Origin: Polyangiaceae bacterium | Lineage (GTDB): Bacteria > Myxococcota > Polyangia > Polyangiales > Polyangiaceae | Direction of reading: 5' to 3' | DNA: 12,350 nt | Assembly: GCA_025936205.1 (NCBI GenBank) | Contig: JAICTU010000269.1 | Span: forward strand, 1-12,350 | Shown: in pieces, positions 1 to 7,901 of the stretch | Position numbering within the stretch: position 1 is the stretch's first letter | Layout: the number at the start of each line of letters is the position of its first letter | The notes under the pieces: generated by a model | Seen by the model: the letters and a program-made list of their open reading frames with translations, nothing else | What the model was told of the DNA's origin: nothing | Databases searched by the model: none | Translations under genes and position numbers: made by a program

Positions 1-360
1 GAGCTCATGGCGGCCGAAAACGCCACTTCCGCGGTGCCAGGAACAGGGCCGACGCAGTGGCTGCAGTAGGTCGGATCGGCCGGATCGCCCGCCTCTTGAA
101 CGCAAACGGGACGAGCAGAGGGCTTGTTCCCGCCCACCTCCGCCGACCCGTCCACCGATCCCGCGCGCCTGTTTCCCGGCGCGCACACGCTGGGCTGGCG
201 CGGCCCCGTCACGCACTGGCCAGCGCCACCCCGCTGGGGCAGGCGCGGGGCGCGAGACCAGGCGCAGAAGCCTCGAACGGCGCTGGCTCGAAGCTTGGCA
301 CCGCAGGTGCAATCGAGAGCGCCCGTGTCTGCTCAGTCGTTGACGTTGGTCGGTGGCATC
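1..360. other. Upstream region without a convincing gene
   Basis: No frame here has both a credible start and a recognisable product. On + the first frame is open from base 1 to a TAG at 67-69, giving about 22 residues ending in PTQWLQ; this could be the tail of a gene lying to the left. On - a frame is open from about 336 to base 1 and reads as a Cys-containing, Gly/Pro-rich peptide with a YCSHC motif near 30-50. It lacks an ATG, and in DNA this GC-rich chance open frames are common. The + frame that continues into comM from 124 encodes a Pro/Arg-rich stretch unlike the family N-terminus, so I treat it as untranslated leader. Promoter elements for comM should lie here but none is clear. Confidence 0.4.
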
Positions 361-1941
361 ATGGGCAAGCCCGTGGGCTTTGCTTCGGTCCAGTCGAGTG
401 CCTTGATGGGCCTCACCCCTCACCGGATCACGGTGGAGGTCAGCTGCACCAAGGGTCCTCCGCTCTTTCAAATGGTCGGCCTGCCCGAGGCTCCGGTGCG
501 CGAGGCGCGCGTCCGCGTCTCCAGCGCGCTCTGCCAACTCGGCGTGCTGATCGATTCCTACGCCCTCACCGTCAACCTGGCTCCGGCAGACCTGCCCAAG
601 TCCGGTGCCACGCTCGATCTGGCGCTGGCGCTGGGCGTGCTGGCGGCGATCGAGCGCATTCCCGCGCAACGCCTGGAAGGCGTACTCGTGCTCGGGGAGC
701 TCTCGCTCGACGGCTCGCTGCGGCCCATGCGCGGTGTGTTGCCTCAACTCCATGGCGCGCTGGGCGGTGCTTTGCACACCGCGATCGTGCCCGTACACAA
801 CGCGGCCGAGGCGGGGCTGGCTGCACCGGGCCAGGTGCTGCTCGCAGATAGCCTCGCATCCGTAGTGGAGCACTTCAGCGCTCAGCGAGCGCTGCCTCAG
901 CCCGCTCGCACCCCCTTCTGCCCCACCCTCGATGCGCAGGGTGAGATCGACCTGGCGCATGTGCGCGGCCAGCTCGACGCACGGCGCGCGCTGGAAATCG
1001 CGGCGGCAGGTGGCCACAACCTGCTGCTCATCGGGCCGCCCGGCGCGGGCAAGACCTTGCTCGCGCGCTCTCTGCGCACCATCCTGCCGCCCCTCACCTT
1101 CGAAGAAGCACTGGAATGCACTGCCGTGCACAGCGTGGCCGGCATCCTGAGCGCGGAGCGCGGCATCGTGGAAGCCAGGCCCTTTCGCGCTCCACACCAT
1201 TCCGTGAGCGAGGCGGGGCTCGTGGGCGGTGGCAGCCATCCACGGCCGGGCGAGGTCAGCCTGGCCCACAACGGTGTGTTGTTCCTGGACGAGCTGCCCG
1301 AGTTCCGGCGCTCGGCGCTCGAAGCTCTGCGCCAGCCGCTCGAAGACGGCCACGTATCGATCGCTCGCGCCCAGGCGCGAGCCTCCTTCCCTGCCCGTCC
1401 CGTGCTCGTGGGGGCAATGAACCCCTGCCCCTGCGGCTACGCCACGGATGGCCACCCCAACCATCAGTGCCAGTGCTCGGCCGCGACCGTCGCGCGCTAT
1501 CGGCGCCGACTCTCAGGCCCTCTCCTCGACCGGCTCGACGTACACACCCGGCTGCAGGCGGTCGACCTGCGCGCGCTCTCGCGCGGCGGCGAGAGTGAAT
1601 CCTCCGCCTCCGTGCGTGCGCGCGTGCTGGCCGCGCGCGAGCGCCAGCTCGAGCGCTGGCGCGCCGGCGTGACTTCGCGCCGCACCAATGGTGAGCTACC
1701 GCTGCCCGAGATCCAGCGCATCGCGGGGCTCAGCGGGGAAACCCGACGCCTGCTCGAGACCGCCGCCAACCAGCTCGGGCTGAGCGCGCGTGCTTTCGTC
1801 AAGGTATTGCGCGTGGCGCGCACCATCGCCGATCTGGAAGGCGAACCCAATGTGCGCGCCCCGCACGTGTCGCTGGCCGTCAACGGCCGCACGCTGGATC
1901 GAACCGCAACGCGCCCCGCGCTCGCACTGCAGGTTCAGTAG
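361..1941 (+). CDS. comM: YifB/ComM family Mg-chelatase-like AAA+ ATPase
   Basis: This 526-residue protein is full length for YifB/ComM. In naturally transformable bacteria ComM is a hexameric helicase that promotes branch migration during integration of incoming DNA; in other bacteria the role is less clear. Visible features are an N-terminal ChlI/Lon-like domain (about 1-175, with MVGLPEAPVREAR at 38-50 and LPKSGATLDLALALG near 78-92), Walker A GPPGAGKT at 225-232, Walker B GVLFLDE with Asp310, the family motif NPCPCGY at 354-360 followed by further Cys residues, and a C-terminal Mg-chelatase helical domain (SARAFVKVLRVARTIADLEG). ATG 361 is chosen because family proteins begin a few residues before the conserved SSALMGL; an in-frame start at 124 would add 79 Pro/Arg-rich residues. 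A weak GGTGG lies just upstream. It ends 6 bases before the opposing gene. Family assignment is firm; a role in transformation here is inferred. Confidence 0.95.
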   Translation: MGKPVGFASVQSSALMGLTPHRITVEVSCTKGPPLFQMVGLPEAPVREARVRVSSALCQLGVLIDSYALTVNLAPADLPKSGATLDLALALGVLAAIERIPAQRLEGVLVLGELSLDGSLRPMRGVLPQLHGALGGALHTAIVPVHNAAEAGLAAPGQVLLADSLASVVEHFSAQRALPQPARTPFCPTLDAQGEIDLAHVRGQLDARRALEIAAAGGHNLLLIGPPGAGKTLLARSLRTILPPLTFEEALECTAVHSVAGILSAERGIVEARPFRAPHHSVSEAGLVGGGSHPRPGEVSLAHNGVLFLDELPEFRRSALEALRQPLEDGHVSIARAQARASFPARPVLVGAMNPCPCGYATDGHPNHQCQCSAATVARYRRRLSGPLLDRLDVHTRLQAVDLRALSRGGESESSASVRARVLAARERQLERWRAGVTSRRTNGELPLPEIQRIAGLSGETRRLLETAANQLGLSARAFVKVLRVARTIADLEGEPNVRAPHVSLAVNGRTLDRTATRPALALQVQ

Positions 1942-1947
1942 CGTCGT

Positions 1948-2526
1948 TCAGGGTTGCCAGCTCAACTCGATGATGGCCCCCTCCGCGCACGGGTTCGTCA
2001 ATGACCAGTTGTGCACCTGAACTTGGCCGACGACCTTGCCCATGCCGCCGAGCGCAAATTTCACGAAGCCGGCGGCGGTGCACGGCGCGTGATCAAAGCC
2101 CTTGATCTCGAACATTCGACACAAGAGCCGATCCGGTTGGATATCGGCTTCCAGCCTGCCGCCGGAAAAGTCTCGCCTCCACAATGCCGGCAGTTTGCTG
2201 GCAAACAGGGCCGGAGTCAGGATGCGCATCAGCATCTTCAGGAACGTGTTGGAGGCTTCTCGCGCGACGTACTCTCCACACGCGATCAGGGTGTCGCGCG
2301 CATCGTCGGCGTTGCCGTTCGACTGGGCCGCCAAGGCGTTCAGCAGTTCCGCGTACACGTCGACCGAAAACCAGTCCGCGGGTTTGAGCTCCGTCGTGGC
2401 TACTCGTGCCGCTGGAGAAAGGCCCGCCAGAATCTCGTCGGCCTTGCGCGGGCCAAACTTCTCCCCGATGAAGGCCAGCGTGCTTTTCCCCATATAGGCG
2501 CGTGCGCGCAAACTCGTTTCCGACAT
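1948..2526 (-). CDS. Uncharacterised cytosolic protein, possibly TIGR02265/DUF2378-like
   Basis: The product has 192 residues, no signal peptide and no membrane segment. The start is well supported: ATG at 2526 follows GAGGGGG (2534-2540 on the complement) with a 7-base spacer. The layout is a helical N-terminal half with FIGEKFGPRKADEILAGLSP near 19-38, then DWFSVDVYAELLNAL, then a pattern of LP.LWRRDFSGG, a hydrophobic GFVKFALGGMGK helix and a last strand ending ELSWQP. A helical bundle that finishes in a strand with a terminal Trp recalls the myxobacterial paralogous family TIGR02265/DUF2378 and the related V4R/heme-NO-binding fold. That comparison is from memory and could be wrong, and the ligand and role are unknown. 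It lies 147 bases downstream of the kinase-fold gene on the same strand, so co-transcription is possible but not shown. Confidence 0.8.
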   Translation of the reverse strand: MSETSLRARAYMGKSTLAFIGEKFGPRKADEILAGLSPAARVATTELKPADWFSVDVYAELLNALAAQSNGNADDARDTLIACGEYVAREASNTFLKMLMRILTPALFASKLPALWRRDFSGGRLEADIQPDRLLCRMFEIKGFDHAPCTAAGFVKFALGGMGKVVGQVQVHNWSLTNPCAEGAIIELSWQP

Positions 2527-2585
2527 CGTTCGTCCCCCTCTTTAAAGAATCCACGACCGAATACGGCATCCGGCCCTGCGCGGCT

Positions 2586-2600
2586 CAGCGCGGCGCGCTG
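2586..2600 (-). terminator. Short GC hairpin between two - strand genes
   Basis: CAGCGC-GGC-GCGCTG forms a perfect 6-bp stem with a 3-base loop. It lies 74 bases past the stop of the kinase-fold gene and 60 bases before the start of the next - strand gene. There is no T run after it on the - strand, so intrinsic termination is doubtful. It could equally be a chance GC palindrome. Confidence 0.15.
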
Positions 2601-2673
2601 TCTTCGCCCCTTGGGGTGATGCGCCTTCAGTGACTCACCGCCGGGAATTGTTTCAGAAAAGGCCGGCGCGACA

Positions 2674-3585
2674 CTAGTCCGCGCTCAATTGCAGCGCGAT
2701 GGACTCGATCTGTTCCAGCGCGCCGGCCACTTCGGCCGCGCTGCCATAGCGACGCCGTCCGTCGTCGGAGCGCTGGCAGCGTGCCGCGACGCGCGCCAGG
2801 GGACTCACGAGCACGAGCAGCGGTCCGCCATCGCGGGCGATTCCGTCGAACGCCAGCTTGTGCGCCGCCGAGCGGTAGCGCGGCACGAGGCTCGCTACCA
2901 TCAGGCTGAGCAAGTCGCCAAAGGCGTGCAGATCGCGGTCGACCAGGTCGGGCCCCAGCTCCGTGCTGCCGCGAGGCTGGAAGCCGAGCAACATTGCGCG
3001 CTCAGCGCCGTCCGGCTGGCGGCAGAGCCACACGTCTTCGGAGCGTAACTCACCGTGCGCCTGGCCAGCGCGGTGGGCCTCCGTCATGGCCAGGGCGATC
3101 TGACGCCCCATCTGCAAGATCAACAGCAGATTGGGCTCCTCACCCGAGCGCAGAAAGGCAGCAAGGCTCCGCCCGCGCCAGTACTGACAGACGAGCAACG
3201 GCCAGCCCCCGCGCAGCACCCCGACGCCCAGCGTTCCCAGGATGCCCGCCGTGCTGAGCGGGTGATCGAGGCGACGGAACCAACCGCTCGCGCTGGCGCT
3301 GGAGCGGTCCGGCTCGGGCCGCGGCAGCAGGCGCACCAGCACGACGCGCTCCAGCTCCAGATCGTGCGCCCGCAGGAACGTGCACTGCGGGGTGAACTCG
3401 AACACCTCATCCACGAAGAAGCGACGGGCGAGCACTCGGCCCCGTACGAACGTCGGAAGCCTGGATTGCACGCGTGGCGCGCGCGGGTCTGGGTTGAGCA
3501 GGCTGGTGTCGGCAGCGACATGCCGGGCCACGATGGCAGAGTCCGACGAGTCGAGGGGCCACGCGGGGGAGCTCGGTGCGGTCAT
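2674..3585 (-). CDS. Protein-kinase-fold protein lacking catalytic residues (probable pseudokinase)
   Basis: The 303 residues can be laid along the Hanks-type Ser/Thr kinase subdomains. There is a strand region at 55-88 where the usual Gly-rich loop is replaced by VFEFTPQCTF, and VVLVRLL with Arg85 in place of the VAIK lysine. A hinge-like region PLLVCQYWRGRSLAAFLR (129-146) and an alpha-E helix ALAMTEAHRAG (164-174) follow. HGELRSEDVWL (177-187) stands for HRDLKPENIll, so the catalytic Asp is Glu179 and the metal-binding Asn is Asp184. LLGFQ (199-203) stands where DFG should be. The subdomain IX Asp (Asp218 in RDLHAFG) and a final GRRRYGSAAEVAGAL resembling the family C-terminus are kept. 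Three key positions are changed, so phosphotransfer is unlikely and a binding or scaffold role is inferred. No membrane segment was seen. The start has only a weak GAG upstream. It is divergent from the permease gene. Confidence 0.85.
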   Translation of the reverse strand: MTAPSSPAWPLDSSDSAIVARHVAADTSLLNPDPRAPRVQSRLPTFVRGRVLARRFFVDEVFEFTPQCTFLRAHDLELERVVLVRLLPRPEPDRSSASASGWFRRLDHPLSTAGILGTLGVGVLRGGWPLLVCQYWRGRSLAAFLRSGEEPNLLLILQMGRQIALAMTEAHRAGQAHGELRSEDVWLCRQPDGAERAMLLGFQPRGSTELGPDLVDRDLHAFGDLLSLMVASLVPRYRSAAHKLAFDGIARDGGPLLVLVSPLARVAARCQRSDDGRRRYGSAAEVAGALEQIESIALQLSAD

Positions 3586-3704
3586 TGAAGCATCTCGGCG
3601 CTACTGAAGAGGTGGTGGCGAGTACGGCCCCGTCGTTCGCGGATTAATGGCGAGGATCAGCAAAATGCCGCGAGGCTTCTGCAAGGGCTGGGGCTTGCCG
3701 GGGA

Positions 3705-3720
3705 GTGTCGCCGGCGACAC
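3705..3720. promoter_or_regulatory. Perfect 16-bp palindrome, candidate operator
   Basis: GTGTCGCCGGCGACAC reads the same on both strands with no mismatch and no spacer; symmetry stops at the next base pair. It sits in the 226-base gap between the divergent kinase-fold gene (start 3585) and the permease gene (start 3812), about 90 bases before the latter. Position and symmetry fit a homodimeric repressor or activator site serving one or both genes. No regulator gene is adjacent, and no clear -35/-10 pair was found beside it. Its role is inferred from position only. Confidence 0.4.
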
Positions 3721-3811
3721 GGGAATGTTTCTGCGCAGCTTCCCGAACGGTCGCTCGCAAAGGCGAACCACGCGTGACAACGCCGGCTGCAAGGACAATG
3801 CTCGCCCACCC

Positions 3812-6223
3812 ATGAACAGCCTGGCGAGATGCCTGCGCAATGCCTGGCTGGCGCTGTGGCGACGTCCCACTCATGCCATCGCCGGGATCGCGCTGCTGGC
3901 CGCGAGCTCCTCGTCGCTGCTGGCCATGCTCGTGGTGCTGGATGCGATGGTCGTCCGGCCCCCAACGGCGCGCGCCCCCGAGGAGCTGCTGTTCGTGGCC
4001 AGAACCCAGGAGGGTGGACGCTATAGCCGCCCCGATTATCTGGACCTCAGGGATCGAAACCGGAGCTTCAGCGCGCTGTTCGCCTATGACTCCGCGGAGC
4101 GTGTGCAGCTGGGCTCCGCAACGCTCGACAGTTCGGCGCTCTGCCAGGCCATCAGCCCCAACTTCTTTACCGGCCTGGGCGTTGACCTCGCGCAGGGTCG
4201 AGATTTCAGCGAGGCCGATGAGCGAGACGGCGCGGAGCCGGTCGCGCTGCTCACCGAGGAGCTGAGCCGGCGCCTCAGGCTCGACGTCGGCGCATCGCTG
4301 AAGATCAACGCGCAGCGATTTCGCATCATCGGGATCGTGCCCCCGGGGTATCGCGGGCTCGCTCGCACGTCACAGCCCGAGCTGTTCATTCCACTGTTCC
4401 AGGCGCCCATCTACCGCGAGGAGTGGGCGCCCTGGAATCGGGACTGGACCTGGCTGCGCCTGGGCGGGCGGCTGCTCCCCGGCGTCAGCCCCGCCCTGGC
4501 GCACGCCGACCTGGAACGGATCTCTCGAGCGCTCGCGCTGGAGCATCCAGACATCAACCTCGACGCCCGCTTTGAGCTCCTGTCCCTGTTGCCACTGCGA
4601 GTCGTCACCGACGCTCGCGCCCGCACGCTGTTGCTGCTCGGGTTCGCGGTGGCACTGCTTTTCGTGCTGGCGTTTACCAACTTCCTGACGCTGAGCCTGC
4701 TGCGCTTGTTCTCGCAACGGCGGGAGATCGCGCTGCGCATGGCCCTGGGGGCGACGGACGGCAACATCACACGCAGTCTGCTGCTCGAGCTCATCTCCCT
4801 GCTGGTGCTCGGGCTCGGCTTCGGGCGAGCGCTCACCGCCGTCGTGCTGGCATTGCTCCGAAGTGACCCCGCGACCGCGCGCCTGTTCGAGGCCAGCGGC
4901 GTACACGTCGACGCCCGCTCGCTGTGGATCGTGCTCGGCTGCTCATCGTTCGCCGCGCTGCTCGTGTGGTTGTTCGTCGCGCGTCAGGCTCGCGTGCAGG
5001 AGCTACTGTCCGCGATCAAGGATGCATCATCGGCGCCGGGTCGCCGGCGCGGGTTCGTGCCGTTGCTGGCCGCACAGCTCGCGATCGCTCTGTGCCTGGT
5101 TACGCTCTCGGTGGCGTTCATCGATACCTCGCGGGACATCGTCGGGCGCCCGCTGCCGTTTCGCACCGATCACGTCTTTGCGTTGCGCGCCGACGTGCGC
5201 AAGCTGGGCGCGTTCGCCGACCGCGCACGCAGCAACTCGATCTACAGCGCGGCCCTGGCGAGCTTGCGGCGCCTGCCAGGCGTGCTCGAGGCGGGGGCAA
5301 GCGGCGAGCTGCCTGTCCAACCGAACAACTCCACCGGAGCAGTACTGGTCGCTGGGCTCGACCCCAAGCGTGACGCCCCGCAGCTGCGTGCCTGGTACAC
5401 GTTCATCGACGGCGGCTTCTTCGCTACGTTTGGCATCGAGCTCCTGGCGGGGCGTGGGTTCAGCGAGGCGGAGGTCGGGCGCGCCGATCCAGGGGTGGTC
5501 GTGGTCAACGGCTCGATGGCTCGCCGCTTCTGGCACAATGAAGAAGCCGCGATCGGGCAGATCTTTCGCCCCTGGGATGGCGGACCAGAGGTGCGGGTGA
5601 TCGGCGTGGTGGCAGATGTGCCGAGCGCCTGGGACGATGACGTGCCGCTGCACTACTACCTGCCGTTCACCACCACCAGCAACCCGACGCTGATGCTCTC
5701 GGTGCACGTCGAGAGCGAGACCCCGGAACAACTCGCGGCACTGGAAGGGGCGCTGGCCCCGCTCTGGCCCAGCCCCGCCGATCGCCGCTGGCTGCCCCTC
5801 CAGACGTATATCGGGTCGAGCCGCCATGATCTGGTGTCTGCGGCGCGCATCGCCTCCTGGCTGGCGCTGCTCGGCGTGCTGGTGGTCGCATCGGGCCTGT
5901 ATTTTTCATCGGCGTTCGCCGCGGCGCAGACCCTGCGCGAGTCGGCGCTGCGCATGGCTCTCGGCGCGAGCCCGTCGCAGATCGTGCGCGAGCATTTCTT
6001 CCGCTACCGCTGGGGGCTGCTCGGCGGGTTGCTGGCGGGCATCGCGCTCGCCCTGTCGAGTCAGCGCATTCTCTCCTGGCTGCAGGTGCCGCTGCTCTCG
6101 CCCGCACCGGGCTATGTCGCCCTGGCCACGCTGATCCTGGCGCTTACCGCCGTGGCCGGCCTGTGCGCGCCACTGTGGCGGCTGCGCCGCCTGGATGTCG
6201 TGCGAACGCTGCAACCCGACTGA
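3812..6223 (+). CDS. Duplicated orphan ABC permease (ADOP; MacB/FtsX type)
   Basis: The 803-residue inner-membrane protein is made of two MacB/FtsX-like permease modules. Module one has a first membrane segment at about 22-48, a MacB-type extracytoplasmic domain at about 50-270 (SPNFFTGLGVDLAQGRDF, RFRIIGIVPPGYRG), and three membrane segments near 272-297, 322-349 and 370-390. Module two repeats this: segment near 414-437, domain at 440-675 (FFATFGIELLAGRGF, VRVIGVVADV), segments near 680-705, 734-757 and 768-789. The FtsX signature occurs twice, as RREIALRMALGA (303-314) and RESALRMALGA (709-719). This is the ADOP architecture, typically about 800 residues. ATG 3812 fits the family start (short positive leader, then a hydrophobic segment); an in-frame start at 3647 would place the palindrome inside the gene. 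No good ribosome binding site precedes 3812. No ATPase partner or membrane-fusion protein is nearby, so the substrate is unknown. Confidence 0.93.
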   Translation: MNSLARCLRNAWLALWRRPTHAIAGIALLAASSSSLLAMLVVLDAMVVRPPTARAPEELLFVARTQEGGRYSRPDYLDLRDRNRSFSALFAYDSAERVQLGSATLDSSALCQAISPNFFTGLGVDLAQGRDFSEADERDGAEPVALLTEELSRRLRLDVGASLKINAQRFRIIGIVPPGYRGLARTSQPELFIPLFQAPIYREEWAPWNRDWTWLRLGGRLLPGVSPALAHADLERISRALALEHPDINLDARFELLSLLPLRVVTDARARTLLLLGFAVALLFVLAFTNFLTLSLLRLFSQRREIALRMALGATDGNITRSLLLELISLLVLGLGFGRALTAVVLALLRSDPATARLFEASGVHVDARSLWIVLGCSSFAALLVWLFVARQARVQELLSAIKDASSAPGRRRGFVPLLAAQLAIALCLVTLSVAFIDTSRDIVGRPLPFRTDHVFALRADVRKLGAFADRARSNSIYSAALASLRRLPGVLEAGASGELPVQPNNSTGAVLVAGLDPKRDAPQLRAWYTFIDGGFFATFGIELLAGRGFSEAEVGRADPGVVVVNGSMARRFWHNEEAAIGQIFRPWDGGPEVRVIGVVADVPSAWDDDVPLHYYLPFTTTSNPTLMLSVHVESETPEQLAALEGALAPLWPSPADRRWLPLQTYIGSSRHDLVSAARIASWLALLGVLVVASGLYFSSAFAAAQTLRESALRMALGASPSQIVREHFFRYRWGLLGGLLAGIALALSSQRILSWLQVPLLSPAPGYVALATLILALTAVAGLCAPLWRLRRLDVVRTLQPD

Positions 6224-6259
6224 GAGCCCTCCGACGAAATGGGTCCACCCAGCTCAGTT

Positions 6260-6280
6260 GCCGGCGCAAGCCTGCGCGGC
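6260..6280. terminator. Stem-loop between convergent genes, possible bidirectional terminator
   Basis: GCC, a bulged G, GCGCA, the loop AGCC, TGCGC and GGC form an 8-bp stem with one bulge. It occupies the 59-base gap between the permease stop (6223) and the opposing stop (6283), where a shared terminator would be expected. Neither strand has a clear T run after the stem, so efficiency as an intrinsic terminator is uncertain. Confidence 0.35.
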
Positions 6281-6282
6281 GC

Positions 6283-7752
6283 TCACTCGATGGCGACACC
6301 CAGATGCCGGCGCAACGTGCCATATTCCGCGCTGGCCGCGAATCCCAGCAAGTCGGCGAGCAGCGGTCCGCGAGGGCCCTCTTCGCGCTCCAGCAACCTG
6401 GCCGCGGTCGAGATGTCGTCACACAGGAGCAGCCCCGCCCGCGCCGCCGTCTTGTCCGCCGCCTGGCCCCAGGCGAGTAGATTGGTGCGTCCGCCGCCGC
6501 CCGCGAAGGCTTTGTACTGGCGCCGCAGCTCTTCGAGCTGCCGAGCGTCGAGCAACGGCGTCAGGGCATTGCACAGCGGCCCGACCCGTCCCTTCAGGTG
6601 CTCGGGGATGGGCAAGGCCGGGTTGCCCAGGAGCAGCGCCGCCAAGAACAGGCTCTCCAGCTCCGCCACGTCCGGAAAGAGCACGCGCGCAAAGAACTCC
6701 GCGCGGTAGAAGGTCAGGTGGCGGCCCGCCAGAAATGCGTGTTCGCGCGGCAAGCAGCCGCTCAGCACGCGCTTGCCGAGCAGCGACCAGGGCGGCATCG
6801 CGGGCACATGCGTATAGCCGACGTCGCGCGCCGGATCGGCAAAGACGCTGGGCGCCGGCATGCCCAGCACCGCCGCTGCCCAGCCCAGGGCGCGCACCGC
6901 GGTCACGGTGCTCTTCGCCACATCCTGGCGATCCGACTCTTCCACCTGCGGCAGCTTCTTGTCGCGCTGCAGCGTCGCGGCACGACCAACCAGCGCTGCG
7001 GGGGTGACCAGCGACAGGATGTGACTGGTGACAACCGATAGGCTGGGGTGGCTCAGCTCGTCGAGCCAGTGGTCCATGTCGAGCGAGCGGCTCGGCGTGA
7101 TCAGCCCCTCCGCCTGGGTCTCCTTCACCCGCCGCCGGTGCTCGGGCCCTGCGGAGCCGAGCAGCACCAGCACGCGCGCCGCGCGGCAGGCGGCGTCCCG
7201 ATCGCCAGCGCGCTCGCAGGCGTCGAAGAGCGCGCTGAACAGCTTCGGATTGCTGGGATCGCGCACAATCTTGGCGCGCAGCCGATCCAGGGGATCGTCG
7301 CTCGCTGGCTCTTCCAGCGAGCTGAAGTCGACCTCCACGTTGACGTGCGCGCGGGCCTCGCGCAGCTCCTCCTCCAGCACCAGGATGCGCGAGCGCAGAG
7401 CTGCAATTTCACTCACCAGATCGGGCGCGTCGGCACGCGCGGGCGCAGCCGCGGTGGCCAGCACGTCGCTGGTCTGCCAGCGCTCGACCACGGCCACGCG
7501 GTGGTGCGCCTCGTAGGCGGCGATCATGGCACGCTCCAGCTGCTCGAGCTTGTGCGGATCCATGCCGAGGTTGCGCGCAACCCGATTCAGCCGCTCGCGT
7601 TCCTCGGCAGTGATCACGCCGTCGTCCAGCACGTCGGCAAACAGCTCGCGATACTGCTCGGCATAGGGGCCCAGCTCGAGCCCTCCGCCCACCTGTCCCG
7701 CGTCAAATCCGGCGCGGACATCGAACACACCCGGGTCTACTTGCACGCTCAT
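6283..7752 (-). CDS. Uncharacterised protein with EF-hand/TerB-like N-terminus and a myxobacterial C-terminal domain
   Basis: This 489-residue soluble protein has three parts. Residues 30-90 form a helical segment containing DVLDDGVITAEE (40-51), which matches an EF-hand loop at positions 1, 5, 6, 8 and 12 but not 3; TerB-like helical domains carry similar acidic turns. Residues 112-136 (VSEIAALRSRILVLEEELREAR) suit a short coiled coil, followed by a possible TPR-like helical pair at 165-200. The C-terminal half, about 226-489, includes HAFLAGRHLTFYRAEFFARVLF (338-359) and TAARAGLLLCDD (435-446); from memory this pattern recurs at the end of large myxobacterial TPR proteins of unknown role. 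ATG 7752 is preferred because GAGG (7758-7761) lies 5 bases upstream; a GTG two codons earlier overlaps that site. It is convergent with the permease gene and divergent from the YciI-like gene. Function is unknown. Confidence 0.88.
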   Translation of the reverse strand: MSVQVDPGVFDVRAGFDAGQVGGGLELGPYAEQYRELFADVLDDGVITAEERERLNRVARNLGMDPHKLEQLERAMIAAYEAHHRVAVVERWQTSDVLATAAAPARADAPDLVSEIAALRSRILVLEEELREARAHVNVEVDFSSLEEPASDDPLDRLRAKIVRDPSNPKLFSALFDACERAGDRDAACRAARVLVLLGSAGPEHRRRVKETQAEGLITPSRSLDMDHWLDELSHPSLSVVTSHILSLVTPAALVGRAATLQRDKKLPQVEESDRQDVAKSTVTAVRALGWAAAVLGMPAPSVFADPARDVGYTHVPAMPPWSLLGKRVLSGCLPREHAFLAGRHLTFYRAEFFARVLFPDVAELESLFLAALLLGNPALPIPEHLKGRVGPLCNALTPLLDARQLEELRRQYKAFAGGGGRTNLLAWGQAADKTAARAGLLLCDDISTAARLLEREEGPRGPLLADLLGFAASAEYGTLRRHLGVAIE

Positions 7753-7799
7753 GGTCACCTCGGCTCGAGTTCAGGTCCTCAGAAACGGCTCGATCCGGC

Positions 7800-7830
7800 G
7801 TCGGGCCAAGGGGGCTCGGCCCCTCCCGAC
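7800..7830. other. Nested inverted repeat in the divergent gap before the YciI-like gene
   Basis: GTCGGG at 7800-7805 pairs with CCCGAC at 7825-7830, enclosing a second stem GGGGC-TCG-GCCCC at 7811-7823. The 149-base gap separates two divergent starts (7752 on - and 7902 on +). As RNA it would form a stem with an uneven internal loop in the leader of the YciI-like gene; as DNA it could be a binding site. GC-rich sequence makes such structures by chance, so the role is uncertain. Confidence 0.25.
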
Positions 7831-7901
7831 CCTGTCCGACTCCAGAATGTGCCCCCCGAACGCCATTTCCAGCGCCAGCCCCTCGAGGCAAGGTGGGAGC
7901 C

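Noticed and set aside
124..360. N-terminal extension of the ComM protein from the ATG at 124
   Set aside because: The added 79 residues are Pro/Arg-rich and unlike the start of the family, which begins shortly before SSALMGL.
3647..3811. Upstream start for the permease at 3647
   Set aside because: It would place the palindrome in coding sequence and add 55 residues not expected for the family; 3812 fits the normal ADOP N-terminus.
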